From Mycoplasma bradburyae (GTDB lineage: Bacteria; Bacillota_I; Bacilli_A; Mycoplasmatales; Mycoplasmoidaceae), in the NCBI RefSeq assembly GCF_024338845.1, contig NZ_CP101414.1, positions 1 through 64,000 on the forward strand: a stretch of DNA of 64,000 nt. Reading direction: 5' to 3'. Under the pieces are notes generated by a model that saw only the letters and a program-made list of their open reading frames with translations, was not told the DNA's origin and did no database searches. This document shows, one piece after another, positions 42,287 to 54,575 of this stretch; position 1 is the stretch's first letter, and each line of letters opens with the position of its first letter. The position numbers were made by a program, and so were the translations under genes.

Positions 42287-43181
42287 AATTTTAAATCCTA
42301 AGCTTAAAAGAATTATTCTTTATATCTGTTGGTTTTTATTAGTAACACCATTAATATCAACTTATTTCTTGTTAAATTATAAGTATGTGTTAATAGCTAT
42401 GTATGTAATATGCTATATTTTGAGTTTTATTATCTACTTAGTTCATTACATATTACATATCAAAGCTCGAGATAAATTAAATAGCGAGTATTCATTTAGC
42501 GCGATAGCTACTGGGCTCAAAAAAACAAAAAAACTTAAAATTAAAAAAACGTCAGATGATTTTATAAATAAACAAACGATTAAATCGATAATTAAATCAT
42601 CAGATGATGGGATTGAAAACCTTGATAAAAAATTTGATCAAAAGGATTTTTATCAAGAATATGATTTAACAAATGAAAACAATGAAGAAATAAAAATATC
42701 TTGCTTGGAATTCTGTAAACCTAAGAGATCTTTAAACTATCCTTATAATTATGATTGTTACTACTGAATAGAACTAAAAAATTTATCAGAAGACGATTTT
42801 GTTCTTCTTAATAACAAAGAAACAAACGCCCTTGGTTTTACTAAATATTTAACTAATAATTTACATAAAGAACAAAAAGAAAAATTCTTTTTGTATTGCA
42901 AGAATAATAACTTCGATTTAAACAAAATTTTTAAAGATCAAATCCTTAATGATTTGCTTTTTAAAAAAGAAACTATGAATGTTAACTTAGTTAATAAAAA
43001 CCAAAAAACATTTTTATTATTAAGAATGAGCTTTAATTTGTTTAATCTTTATTATGGTTCGGATTATACGAATGAGCTTATTTATAATGAATTAGTTATT
43101 CAACGAATTGAGAACATAAAAATGGTTTCTGACCTATTATATTCTCTTAGAGAATGTTTTAATGATTTAGCAAATAATTAA
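42276..43181 (+). CDS. Hypothetical membrane protein
   Basis: Not recognised. 301 residues with two adjacent N-terminal membrane helices (about residues 12-32 and 36-60), followed by a soluble Lys/Asn/Asp-rich domain of 230 residues that is probably cytoplasmic. TGA at 42765 is Trp. It overlaps the DhaL-like gene, so the pair probably acts together, but nothing in the sequence tells what the pair does. Confidence 0.75.
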
Positions 43182-43189
43182 TAATTACT

Positions 43190-43195
43190 TATAAT
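43190..43195 (+). promoter_or_regulatory. -10 element of ptsH
   Basis: TATAAT 36 bases before the ptsH ATG, with AAGGTCTAAAATAAGGAT as the leader and ribosome-binding region. Confidence 0.6.
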
Positions 43196-43230
43196 TAATA
43201 TAAGGTCTAAAATAAGGATATATCAAAACT

Positions 43231-43497
43231 ATGAAAAGCTTTAAAGCAACTATTATTGATCCATTCGGATTACACGTAAGAACAGCAACTGTTCTTTCTT
43301 CTAAGATGGCTAACTACAAATCTAAAGTTATGCTTAAGATTACTGGAGGAGCTACTGCTGATGTTAAGTCTATTATTAATTTAATGTCTTTAGCAATCAA
43401 GCAAAACACTCCAATTGAAATCACTGTTGAAGGTGAAGATGAAGAAGCAGCGATTGCTGAACTTGAAAAAGTTTTAAAAGAAAACAAACTAATTTAA
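43231..43497 (+). CDS. ptsH: Phosphocarrier protein HPr
   Basis: 88-residue PTS phosphocarrier that passes phosphate from enzyme I to sugar-specific enzymes II. GLHVRTA carries the active His15, and the KSIINLMSLA segment carries the regulatory Ser46 used by HPr kinase in Gram-positive relatives. Own promoter. No clear terminator before tkt. Confidence 0.97.
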   Translation: MKSFKATIIDPFGLHVRTATVLSSKMANYKSKVMLKITGGATADVKSIINLMSLAIKQNTPIEITVEGEDEEAAIAELEKVLKENKLI

Positions 43498-43559
43498 TTT
43501 AGTTTTATTTAATTTTTTTACATAGATTGATTGAGATAGTGATCAATCTTATTTTTAAT

Positions 43560-45554
43560 ATGAACATACAACAACAATCGATAAACACAATTCGCGTTCT
43601 TGGAATTGAGATGATTAACAATGCCAAATCTGGACACCCTGGTATTGTGATGTCAGCAGCTCCTATGATGTATGCTTTATTCCATGATCACTTAAACTAT
43701 GATATAGCTGATCTTAATTATGTTAATCGCGATCGTTTTATTTTAAGTGCTGGTCATGGAAGTGCTCTATTATATGCAACAATGTATGTTGCTGGATATA
43801 AGTCGTTAAATTCAAAAGATTTAAAGAATTTTAGAAAGTTCTCTTCTAAAACTCCTGGGCACCCAGAATCAACAATGTTAGATGGTGTTGATTTCGGGAC
43901 AGGTCCTTTAGGTCAGGGAGCGGCTACTTCAGTTGGTTTTGCGATGGCTGAAGCTAACCTTAATGCTAGATTTAACAATATTATTGACCATTACACTTAC
44001 TGCTTAATTGGTGATGGCGATATGCAAGAAGGAGTTTGTCAAGAAGCGCTAGCAGTAGCAGGTAGATATCAACTTAACAAATTAATTTGATTATATGATT
44101 CTAACGATGTTCAATTAGACGGTAGAGTTAGTAATTCAACTAATTTTGATGTTGAGATGCTTGTTAAATCATATAAATGAAATTACATCTTAGTTAAAGA
44201 TGGTAATGATTATGAAGCCATTTCTCAAGCGATAAGTCAAGCTAAGAAATCTGACAGACCAACTTTTATTGAAGTTAAAACTAAATTGGGTTATGCGAGT
44301 TCTGTAGAAGATTCTAACAAAGCTCACGGATCACCATTTAGTGGTGATGAAATCAAAAAGATTCGAGCTAAATTTGATTATAAAAACAAACCTTTTACAG
44401 TTTCTTCAGAAGTTAAAGAACACTTTGAATCCGCGATTAACCGTGGTAAAGAACATTCTAAAGCATTCATTGAACGTTTGGGTGTAGCAAGCCTTGAGTT
44501 ACGTGAAAAATTCATTAGCCAAGTAGAAGATGAGAAAATTATCTTTGAAGAAAGTTGAATAAATGAATTCAATGTCGATTGCTATGATTCGACTAGAAAT
44601 CTTTTTGGAAAATTCTTTAAGAAATTAACCGAAGTAAATGACAATATTTTAGTAGTCAATTGTGATCTATCAGGTTCTACTAAAGTTGTAACCCATAATA
44701 ACAAACGATTTGATATTAATAGTTACGATCAACAACTAATTGATGTTGGGGTAAGAGAATTCTTAGCTGGTTGTATTGTTAATGGAATTACTGCTCATAA
44801 AGGTCTTAAAGCTGTATGTTCAACCTTTATGGCTTTTAGTGATTACAATAAGCCAGCAATCAGACTTGGAGCTATTAATTCTTTAAGTTCTTTATATGTG
44901 TTTTCACATGACTCATTCAATGTTGGTGAAGACGGTCCAACTCACCAACCTATTGAGCAACTATCATCTTTAAGATTAATACCTGAAGTATTGGTTTATC
45001 GTCCTGCTAACTTTTATGAGTTATACACTGCGCTTAAAACTGCGTTTGATAAAGATAATAACAAACCAATTGTTATCTCGACTTCTAGAAGTGAATTTAA
45101 TCAATATAAAGTTGATCCTGAAGAATTTGACCAAGGTTATTACTACCTTAACAAAACAAAGAGTCCTAAACTTAGATTAATAGCAACAGGATCAGATACT
45201 GATACAGCTATGAAATTAGCTAAGATCTTCAAAAAAGAAAAAATTGAAATCGATGTAATATCGGTTCCATCTGTTAAGAAGTTAAAAGATAAACTGGCTG
45301 ATTTTGATACTTTACAAGAGTTCAAAAAATGTAAGAACATTGTTATTGAATCTGGTGTAAGTAATATTTGATTTGAGTTTGTTAATTTAGTAATTGGTGT
45401 TAATGATTTCGGGATGTCAGGAAATCCAAATGAAGTGGCTACTTACTTCAGTATGGATCTAGAATCATTAGTAAAATCAGTATCTACCATACTAAATCTG
45501 AAAAAAGTATACACACAAGAAGAAATTGAAGAATTAATAAAAAATGCTAATTAA
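43560..45554 (+). CDS. tkt: Transketolase
   Basis: 664-residue thiamine-diphosphate enzyme of the pentose phosphate pathway. The cofactor motif is GDGDMQEGVCQEAL. N-terminal substrate His residues appear in AKSGHPG and SAGHGSALLY, with HNNKRF and HDSFNVGEDGPTHQP in the second domain. ATG 43560 is preferred to the upstream GTG or TTG because it gives the normal family N-terminus. TGA Trp codons include 44089 and 44557. The end overlaps the secA start by 11 bases. Confidence 0.95.
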
Positions 45555-48117
45555 TTGATTTAAATTAATTTCACCAAAAAATAGAATCCTAAAAAGAGCT
45601 ACAATAGCTGCTAAACAAGTAGATTTACTTAAAGACGAAATGCGCGCTTTAAGTGATGAACAGTTATTTGCTAAAACAGATTATTTTATCAACGAGCTTA
45701 CTAACAATAACAAGACTACTGATGATATTTTAGTAGAAGCTTTTGCTGTTATTCGTGAAGCGATCTATCGTGAAACTGGTAATTTTGCTTACTTGGTGCA
45801 ATTAATCGGTGCTTATGTAGTTCACCAAGGTGATTTCAGTGAAATGATGACCGGGGAAGGTAAAACCCTTACTCTAGTATTAGCAGCATACCTAAATATG
45901 CTTGAGAAAAAAGGTGTTCATATTGTTACGGTTAATGAATACTTAGCTGAACGTGATGCTGAACAAGCTGCTAAGATTTTCAAACGTTTAAATCTTACAG
46001 TAGGTTGTAACAAAGCTAATTTAGCTCCTCATCTTAAAAAAGAGGCATTCGACTGCGATCTAACTTATACAACTAACTCAGAACTAGGGTTTGATTACTT
46101 AAGAGACAACATGGTAAGAAACTACAAGGATAAAAAAATCCGTGGGTTACACTTTGCCATTGTCGATGAAGGTGACTCAATTCTTATTGATGAAGCAAGA
46201 ACACCATTAATCATCTCAGGTCAACCTAAGAAGGATTTTAAGCTTTATTTTGAAGCTGATAAATTTGTAGAAAAACTTACAGATGAAGATTTCAAAATCG
46301 ATCAAGAATCTCGCAGTCCTTCATTAACTGAAAAAGGGATTGATAAAGCTGAAAAACACTTTAAGTTAAAAAACCTTTTTGATCTTGAGAATTCTGATTT
46401 ATTCCATAAGATTGGTAACGCACTAACTGCTAGAAAAATCTTTGAAAACGGAAAAGAATACATTGTAAGAGAAGATAAGATTCTTATTGTTGACCACTTT
46501 ACAGGAAGAATCTTAGAAGGTCGTAGTTACAACGGCGGCTTACACCAAGCAGTACAAGCTAAAGAACGGGTTCCGATTGAACCAGAAAACATTGTTGTGG
46601 CAACCGTTACTTACCAATCGTTCTTTAGACTTTATAAAAAGTTAGCGGCTGTTTCAGGGACTGCTTTAACTGAATCTGAAGAATTCTTGAAAATTTACAA
46701 CATGGTAGTTGTGCCAGTTCCTACGAACCGTCCAGTAATTAGAAAAGATCACCCAGACTATATGTTTGGTAATCTTAAGACTAAATGAGAAGCGGTAGTT
46801 AATGAAATTGAAAAGATCCATAAAAAAGGCCAACCGATTCTTGTTGGTACAGGAAGTGTAGAAGATTCCGAATTGCTTCACCAAATGTTAAATGAAAAAA
46901 ACATTATGCACGAAGTGCTTAATGCTAAAAACCACGCAAGGGAAGCGCAAATTGTAGCTAAAGCTGGTGAAGTAGGTTCTGTTACAATTTCAACTAATAT
47001 GGCAGGTCGTGGTACTGACATTAAATTAGGTCAAGGTGCTAAAGAACTTGGTGGATTGTATGTAATTGGTACAGAACGTCATGAATCAAGACGTATTGAT
47101 AACCAATTACGTGGTCGTAGTGGTCGTCAAGGTGACGTTGGTGAAAGTCGTTTCTTCATTAGTTTTGCTGATCCATTGTTCAAACGCTTTGCGCAAGATC
47201 GCATTATCAAAGCTCAAGAAAAACTTGCTTCAGATTACTTCGATTCTAAATTCTTTTCAAGATTCTTATCGATGACGCAAAAGAAAGTTGAATCTGTAAA
47301 CTTTGATATGCGTAAAAACCTTATTGATTACGACCATGTATTAGCCAATCAACGTGAATTAATCTATAAACAACGCGATAAGATTTTAATTGCGAATGAT
47401 TTAACCGAAGTAATTGATAAGATGGCACAAAACTTCGTAGAAGGTTTTGTTGATACATTCAAAGATCAAGCTAACCAAACAATGGTAAACCCTGTTGAGT
47501 TAGCATTAGCTGTTCAAAAACAATTAATTCAAGACGAAGAAGTATCTGCTTCAGTGTTTTATAACCAAACATTAACAGCGGCTAAAGAAACATTATTAAA
47601 GCTGCTAAAAGAAGCGATCACTAAAAAAATTAATGTGATGACTCCTGTTATTGCTAATAATGTCTTTAAAGATATCATCATTCAACAAATTGATGATGCT
47701 TGAATTCATCACCTTGATCAGATGAATAAATTGCGTGAAGGTGTATCATTACGTTCTTTAGAACAAACTTCTCCGCTTAACATTTATGTTGAAGAGGGTA
47801 AAAAACTGTTTGACTCAATGTTAAACAACATTGCTAAGTCAGTAATTCTAGCTGTATGTTCGATTGTTAATCCTACAAGAAATGTTGATATCAACACAGA
47901 ACAAGAACAACGCAAATTAGATGCTATTAAACGTCTTGAAGAAATCAAGAAGCTTGAAGAATTAAAACGCCAAGGTGTTGATACAAATATTGTTGTTCAA
48001 GTAGCTGATTCAGATGGTAATATTGTTGAAAAAGAAATTAGTGCTGATAATCTAATAGAACTTGTTGATCAACAAGAAAATGATAAAAACAACAAATCTA
48101 ACACTCCTAATAACTAA
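45544..48117 (+). CDS. secA: Preprotein translocase ATPase SecA
   Basis: 857-residue motor that drives proteins through SecYEG. The true start is ATG 45544 (MLINWFKLISPKN, with TGA Trp), which lies inside the end of tkt and supplies the N-terminal helix missing from a start at 45640. Walker A is MTGEGKT near residue 102, and DEAD-like VDEGDSILIDEART follows. Helicase motifs TNMAGRGTDIKL and RQGDVGES mark NBD2. TGA Trp codons at 46786 and 47701. The C-terminal zinc-binding SEC-C motif is absent; the tail is Asn/Lys-rich. Confidence 0.96.
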
Positions 48118-48153
48118 ATAAAAAAATTTTTCAACCCCAAAACATAAGATAAA

Positions 48154-48190
48154 AATAACCTAGCACGATTTGTTGCTAGGTTATTTATTC
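48154..48190 (+). terminator. Terminator of the tkt-secA operon
   Basis: AATAACCTAGCA / TGCTAGGTTATT around a seven-base loop with a T-rich tail. The remaining 200 bases to the next gene are AT-rich, with a TATAAT near 48360 as the likely promoter of the transport operon. Confidence 0.8.
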
Positions 48191-48390
48191 TTATTAGTTA
48201 GTTATATGATATATCAGTAGATAAAACCTTAATTTACTTCTTATTAAATATATATCATAAAACTGATAATTATTTAAAGAAAATTCTAAAAAATTTAACT
48301 TGCGTTTTGTCCATAAAAGGATGGCTAAATTTTTTATGTTGATATTACGATTAAAATCAATATAATGTAGCGTATATAAATAGAATAAAT

Positions 48391-50859
48391 ATGAAAAGAA
48401 AAGTTTTTAAGAAAATGGTAGGTGCATTAGGGTTATTTGCTAGTGCTTCTATTGTTGCAGCTAGTTGTTTTAATTCAACAAAGACACTTGGTTTCGACCA
48501 AAATGATGATGGAAAAATAGTATTGGCAAATACATATTCTTCAACTAGTCCAATCGCCAAGGCGCTAGAAGAAATTGTAGATCAATACAACAAACAAAAA
48601 CCTCAAGGAGATTATCCTGTTGAATTATTCTCAATTGCTGGAGGATATGGTGGCGGTGATGAAAGTGTTAATACGAAACTTGCTTCTAAAGACAAAACTC
48701 AATTCTTTAACTTAATATTTAACTATCCAAATGTTACAGCTCAACTTGTTCGTCACGGTCAAGCTTTAAAGCTTAACAAAGGTGAACAAGCAGTGGACGC
48801 TTCTATTTTTTCTGATAAATTCTTAGAAGAAAACTACAGTATCCCTGGTAACGATGATAGATCTATTTACTCTTTACCTTTAACAAGATCAACTGAAGTA
48901 TTAGTTATTAATGCTCCAGTTGTTTATCAATTATTAAGTCAGGCGAAAGCTATGGGTGACTTAACGATAGCTGATAATCCTGAAACTAAAGCTTTATGAG
49001 ATAGCTGAAAAGAAAAAGCTAAAATCAACTTAGGTTCTTCATCTAAAACTATGATGAAAGAAATGAAGAAAACTATGGAAAAAGCTCCTGAAGCTAGCGG
49101 TAATATGGGAGCTGGTATGGCTTCTGGCGGTAATAATGCGCAAAGTGGAGCATCATCTGGTGCTGCTGGAACAGGTGCTTCTACTGGATCACAAAGTGGA
49201 TCTAGTTCTACTGGAGGAAGTCAAGGCGCTTCAGGTTCTGCTGGTACAGGTGTAACTGCACGTTCAGCTAATCTTAGAGATGATTCAACTATGATGACTC
49301 AAACTCCTCCAGCTGCTGGCACTGAAACCTCAACTGAACAACCAGCTGCAACTGAAATAGTTTCATCTGACTACATCAAAAAACTTTGAGGTGATTACCA
49401 ATCAGTTGAAGGTGGTTTAAAAGGTTATACCTTAGATGCTAATGTTTTTAATACTACTAAAGGATTAATTGACCTATCTGTAAGAATCGCTAAATCATAT
49501 AGCACTAAACTTAAAGCGCCTAATGATAGACAACAAATCGATCCTCAAGCGGTTTTAGGTATCGACTCACCAAGTAACTTCTTATACACTAACAGTTTTT
49601 CTCAAGTTAATGGTAATTGAAATGAATTCCTTGTTAGAAAATCTTCTAACGGTAAAACTTATGATTTCAATGCTTTATTAAATAATGATAATAATAGAGC
49701 TGCACCATTAATGAATACATTTAATGCTGTTAAACCTTTAATTGATGCTAATGGTTTATTCTTAAACAACGGTGGTAACTATTCATCTAACTGAGAAAAA
49801 TTCCACCAATTAGCATTCTTCCTAGGATCTACTTCTGGATATTACCAAAGTTTCGTAGATGATAAAGAAGGTAGCAACTTAGTGTTTAAAAATGTTGATA
49901 TGAAAGTTGCTTCGTATGAATTCCCTAGATTCACAAGTGATTTATATGCTCCTACTAAAACTGAATATGATCAAGGAGCTATTGGTGCATTTAACAATAG
50001 AGGAAAACGTTATGTTATCTATAAGAAGGAAAGCTTAACAGAAGAATTGAAGAAAGTTGAAACTAATAAAGCTATTCCAGATGAAATGAATAGAGCCACT
50101 GCTGAAACGGCTTTATCTAATAGATTAAAAACTATTGAATCATCTCTTGCAACTATGGATAACCAAGCTACTATTCAAATCGGATGAATCGGTACAGGAT
50201 TTGATTTAGATAAATTTAATAGCACTGTTAAACCTAAAATTCACCAACTTGGTAATCTTTATGATAAAAAATATAAAGCAGCCTTCGTATTAGATACTGA
50301 TGCTGAAAAGAAGATTGTACCTACAGAACAAAGCTTGCAAGCTAAAGAAGCTGATATCAGAATTGCTCCTAAGAAATTCGATCAAGCTAACACTAAAGAG
50401 ATTGTTATGACTCAAGGTGCTAGTTTAATCGGTATCCATGCAAACGAAAAAGAAGATATCCAAACCAAGAAATTTATTAATTGATTGATTAAGACTGGTA
50501 ACATTAATGTTCCTGCTGTAATGAAAAAAGGTAAAGTTGAAACTCCAGCATTTACCGGAACACCATTAAACTTCATAGTTGATCGAGCTTCGTATATATT
50601 ACCTACAAATGAATTCTTAAATAATCCTAATGTTAAGGATAATAAGACAGAATATCAAAAAATAGCAATTGATGCATTTAAGTCAATTCAATCAGACAAT
50701 AATTACGTTCCTTATAACGATGTTCCTGATTTTAGAAGTGGTACTTTTAGAAAAACTATAGATAGTACTTTAGTATCAGCTAACTCAACAAAAGCTGATT
50801 TCGCTAAATTCTTTGATAATCTTAAAAAAGCTTCTCCAGATATCGTTAAACGAAACTAA
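48391..50859 (+). CDS. ABC importer substrate-binding lipoprotein (UgpB/sugar-type)
   Basis: 822-residue lipoprotein with lipobox VAASC (Cys26). The N-terminal part resembles extracellular solute-binding proteins of the sugar or glycerol-3-phosphate class. Residues about 232-320 are a low-complexity Gly/Ser/Ala/Thr insert (with ASGGNNAQSGASSGAAGTG) unlike its surroundings. Many TGA Trp codons. It stands upstream of the ATPase and two permeases of the matching importer type. Sugar or glycerophosphodiester is likely, but the ligand is not readable from sequence. Followed by a terminator, so its dosage may differ from the downstream genes. Confidence 0.75.
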
Positions 50860-50867
50860 AACACTAC

Positions 50868-50913
50868 AAAATAACTAAATAATCTAAAATATTTTAGTTA
50901 TTTTGTTTTTTTA
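50868..50913 (+). terminator. Terminator after the substrate-binding lipoprotein
   Basis: AAAATAACTAAA / TTTAGTTATTTT, followed by GTTTTTTT. Confidence 0.8.
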
Positions 50914-50925
50914 TATTCATAAAAT

Positions 50926-51777
50926 ATGAGATTCAATAAAATACTGATAATGAGTGGGCTGTTAGGAATTATGGCTCCTATCGTTAGTTCTTGTAATAAT
51001 GGTAATAATATTAATATCGTTTCTAATAATAGCTCTAACGATCCTACTGATAGCCTTACTTATTGAGATGATTTATATAAGCAATATGGGGTTACCAAGT
51101 TTAGTGATGAACAAGTTAGTAAGAACTTAAAAAAAGCTAAACTTCTTAAATGAAGGGACGGAGATACACCTGAAATTCAATTCTATGAGAATAATGATTC
51201 TGAAGAATTAACTGATCAGATTAATGCGATAAGAATTGAAAGTATTGATACCCCAGAAAAAACTAAAGTTAATCAAGAAAAAGAACGTGTTCCTTCAGAT
51301 GAACCTGAATTAACATATGCTAAGAAGGCGACAGAATTAGCTCAAAAAACGATACCAGAAGGTAATGATGTTTATTTCTGATATGCTAATGCAAAAAGCT
51401 ATGACCGTTTAGTGGGTACAATTTATTACGACTTCAATAAAGAAAATAAAACAGCAATTAGCTTCAGTACAACAATGGTGCTAAATGGTCTAGCAATTCC
51501 CATTATTAAATCGCCTACTGATTTGCTTGATACTAGTTCTGAGTTATATGTGGCTACTAAGCCAGTGGCTATTGCTGCCAACATCGCAATTCTTAATAAA
51601 AGAAATATTTGATCGGCTGATAATAACTTAAGCAAATCAATTGAAACTATTTATAAAGTTAGAGGAGCTGATACTAGTTGAGTGAGTTTTCTAAATCCTA
51701 AATCGAATAACTACAAGATTTACGCTAAAAAAGGTGATGAAAATTACGCTCAAAGCGTATGAAACTTCCTTGAATAA
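50926..51777 (+). CDS. Staphylococcal-nuclease-like lipoprotein (MG186-type)
   Basis: 283-residue surface nuclease with lipobox IVSSC (Cys23). The SNase (thermonuclease) fold is shown by KWRDGDTPEI (metal Asp), IRIESIDTPEK (catalytic Arg, Asp and Glu) and YDRLVGTIYYD (second Arg). All catalytic residues of the family are present. TGA Trp codons are frequent. In M. genitalium and M. pneumoniae the homologue sits at the same place, before the MG187-189 transporter, and is described as a calcium-dependent nuclease. It probably releases nucleotides from host DNA for uptake. Confidence 0.88.
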
Positions 51778-51846
51778 ATTAAACACATCAGCTATAAAAT
51801 ATTATTTTAATTAATAATAAACAAGTCATAAAACTATTAAGGCAAA

Positions 51847-53583
51847 ATGGAACAATCTAAATCTACATTAGAAATACAGATTGATAATTATCAACACAAA
51901 TTAGAAGAATATTCAAAACATAAAAACGAAACACCGGCAATCGTTATTAACAATTTAGTAGTTGATTTTGGTGAGACGTTAGCTTTGGATAACATTTCAT
52001 TTGAAATCAAAAAAGGTAAATTAGTTACCTTTTTAGGGCCATCTGGTTGTGGTAAGACTACAACATTAAATGCGATTGCTGGGTTATTAACACCAACCAG
52101 TGGAGAGATATACTTCTCAGGCATTGATGTTACCGATAAAAGTCCTAAAGATCGTAAATTAGGATTAGTGTTTCAAAACTATGCGCTATATCCTCATTTA
52201 ACGGTTTATGAAAATATTGCGTTTCCGCTTTATAACGATGAGTCATGAAAAAAGAAAGCTATTTTCAAATCGATGATGGGACAAACTAGGGCTGATAGCA
52301 TCGTATTGAAATCTAATGGGGCAACAGTTGATGAAATTGATACTTTAATGAAATCAGCTGAGAACTGTTATTATATTCCAATTCAAATGCGAATTGATTA
52401 TGATAACAAGGAAATTAATTTGAATAGAAAACTTAAGGAATTAAATTCGATTCAAAAATTACTTCCAGTAAAACAACATATTGAGATCTCGCGATTATCT
52501 AAAGATGTCTTTGAAAAATTAAAACAAGCTAAGAAAACTAATGATAAACAGTTACAAAATAAATTAAAAGAAGAATACAAAAAAACTGTAATTGAAATCA
52601 AACAAAGATACAGAGAATTAATTAATACAAACAAACAAGAAATATCTCAAGAAAAACAACGAGTTAAAGCTTCTTTAGAATTTAATGAAGTTAAGAATTT
52701 AAAAGCTCAAATGCGCAGAATTGACCGTGAATTATTAACAAAATTCAAAGCAGTTAAAGAGAATTTAATTCAAAAATATTCGTTAAATATTGATAAATTA
52801 AGTGAATCCGAAAAAGCTGAATACGAACTAAATAAAAAACAAAATATTTCATTAAAAGAAGCGATCAATCAAGCGGTTTTAGAAGTTGCTAATCGTGTAG
52901 AAATCACGAAGAATTTAGCAAAATTACCAACTAAACTTTCGGGTGGTCAACAACAACGTGTAGCGATCGCTAGAAGTATTGTAAGACATCCTAAAATTTT
53001 ATTAATGGATGAACCTTTATCTAACTTAGATGCTAAACTAAGAGTTCAAACAAGACAATGAATTAGATCGATTCAATCTGATCTAAATATAACAACAATT
53101 TTTGTAACCCATGACCAAGAAGAAGCAATGTCAATTTCGGATGAAATTGTATGTATGTCTAATGGTTTAATCCAACAAATCGGAACCCCGAATGAGTTAT
53201 TTAATAAACCTAAGAATGAATTTGTTGCTAAATTCTTAGGTTTACCTGAAATGAATATTTTGACATGTTCAATTAAGGATAAAAAGATTTTCTTTATGAA
53301 AGAAAATCAAATAGCTTTATCTAACTTAGATAAAGATTATGACGAAATCCGTGTTGGTTTTAGGGATGATAATGTGATTATTAAACCTGATGGAATTAAT
53401 AAAGGGATAATAGAACAGATTGAAAACTTAGGTAAGATAAGCATTGCTAAATGTCGTTTTTACGATCAAATAATTAATATCAAACTTGATAAACATGATT
53501 ACCAATTAGGTGATCAAATTAATTTTGATATTGACACCAATAAGTTACATTACTTTGATGCTAAAACAACAAACAGGATCTAA
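51847..53583 (+). CDS. ugpC: Carbohydrate-type ABC importer ATPase with large insertion (MG187-type)
   Basis: 578 residues against about 370 for ordinary MalK/UgpC. Walker [10 protein letters not shown] at about residue 65 and Q-loop [10 protein letters not shown] at about 110 are followed by a Lys/Glu-rich, mostly helical insert of some 215 residues (about 130-345). Then come signature [15 protein letters not shown] (364), Walker [12 protein letters not shown], switch His VTHDQEE, and a C-terminal TOBE-like domain. TGA Trp at 52246 and 53059. The symbol follows M. pneumoniae usage; the substrate may be a sugar or glycerophosphodiester. Confidence 0.88.
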
Positions 53584-53585
53584 TT

Positions 53586-54575
53586 ATGTTTTTTAATTGA
53601 CTATTAAAAAGAAGACAAAAAGCAAAAAGGACAGAGTTAGGAATCTTAGATAAAAAGGTTTCGGTATGAATTCCATTATCGTTATTATTCCCGAGTTTTA
53701 TCGCTATTTTCTTATTTACGATATTGCCATTTTTAATGGTGATAGAAAAAGCTTTCAAGCCGTTAGCAGATATATCTGATCTTAGTTCTGAAAGTTTTGG
53801 TTTCGGAAACTTTGTATCCTTATTTGAAAGCAAGCCTTTTGTTATCGGTTTAAGAAATTCTTTCTTATACTCAATAATTTCTTTGCCGCTTAGTTTAATA
53901 ATATCTTTAATTATTTCATCGGCAATTGTATTTGTTTATAACAAGATAGCTAGAGGATTTTGGCAAACAATTTTCTTCTTACCTTATGTAACTTCATCAG
54001 TTGCTATTTCAATCGCATTCATATACATCCTAGATTCATCTACTGGTGTTTTAAACTCAATTATTGGCAAGAATATTCCTTGATTATCATCAGGCGAAAT
54101 TGATGGATATAAAGCTTTAGTAGGGATTTTAATTTATGGCGTTTGAAGAAATCTAGCTTTCAATGTTTTGATTTTATCAACTGCTATGTTATCTGTTGAT
54201 AAAACATTATATAAGGCAGCAGCAATTGACAGCGCGACACCAATTAAACAGTTTTTTAAAATTACTCTTCCTTCTATTAAGAAAACAATAAGTTTTTTAT
54301 TAACTATAGGAATTTTAGGAGGATTACAAGTCTTTCCATTAGCAATTTTCTCAAACAATCCAGATGCTGCTACTGCTAATGGTGCATCAACTGTTCTAAT
54401 ATTTATTTTTAAAAATATTAGATCAGCAGACTATGGTCTTGCTGGTGCTGCTACTCTTGTGTTGTTTGTTATTGGTGCATTGTATGGAGCGTTTTTACGT
54501 AATTCAGTTAATTTATTCGAAGCAATTATTTTAAAGGTGAAAATTAGAAATGTTCGCATTAAAGCTAAAATTTAA
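53586..54575 (+). CDS. ugpA: ABC importer permease 1 (MG188-type)
   Basis: 329-residue MalF/UgpA-type membrane subunit with six predicted helices. The permease EAA loop is AAAIDSATPIKQFFKITLPSI. It starts two bases after the ATPase stop. TGA Trp codons are in the first 40 residues and around 54081 and 54144. It overlaps the second permease by 26 bases. Substrate as for the operon. Confidence 0.88.

Noticed and set aside
43527..43559. Upstream extension of transketolase to a start at 43527
   Set aside because: The extra residues are hydrophobic and not part of the family N-terminus; ATG 43560 gives the usual start.
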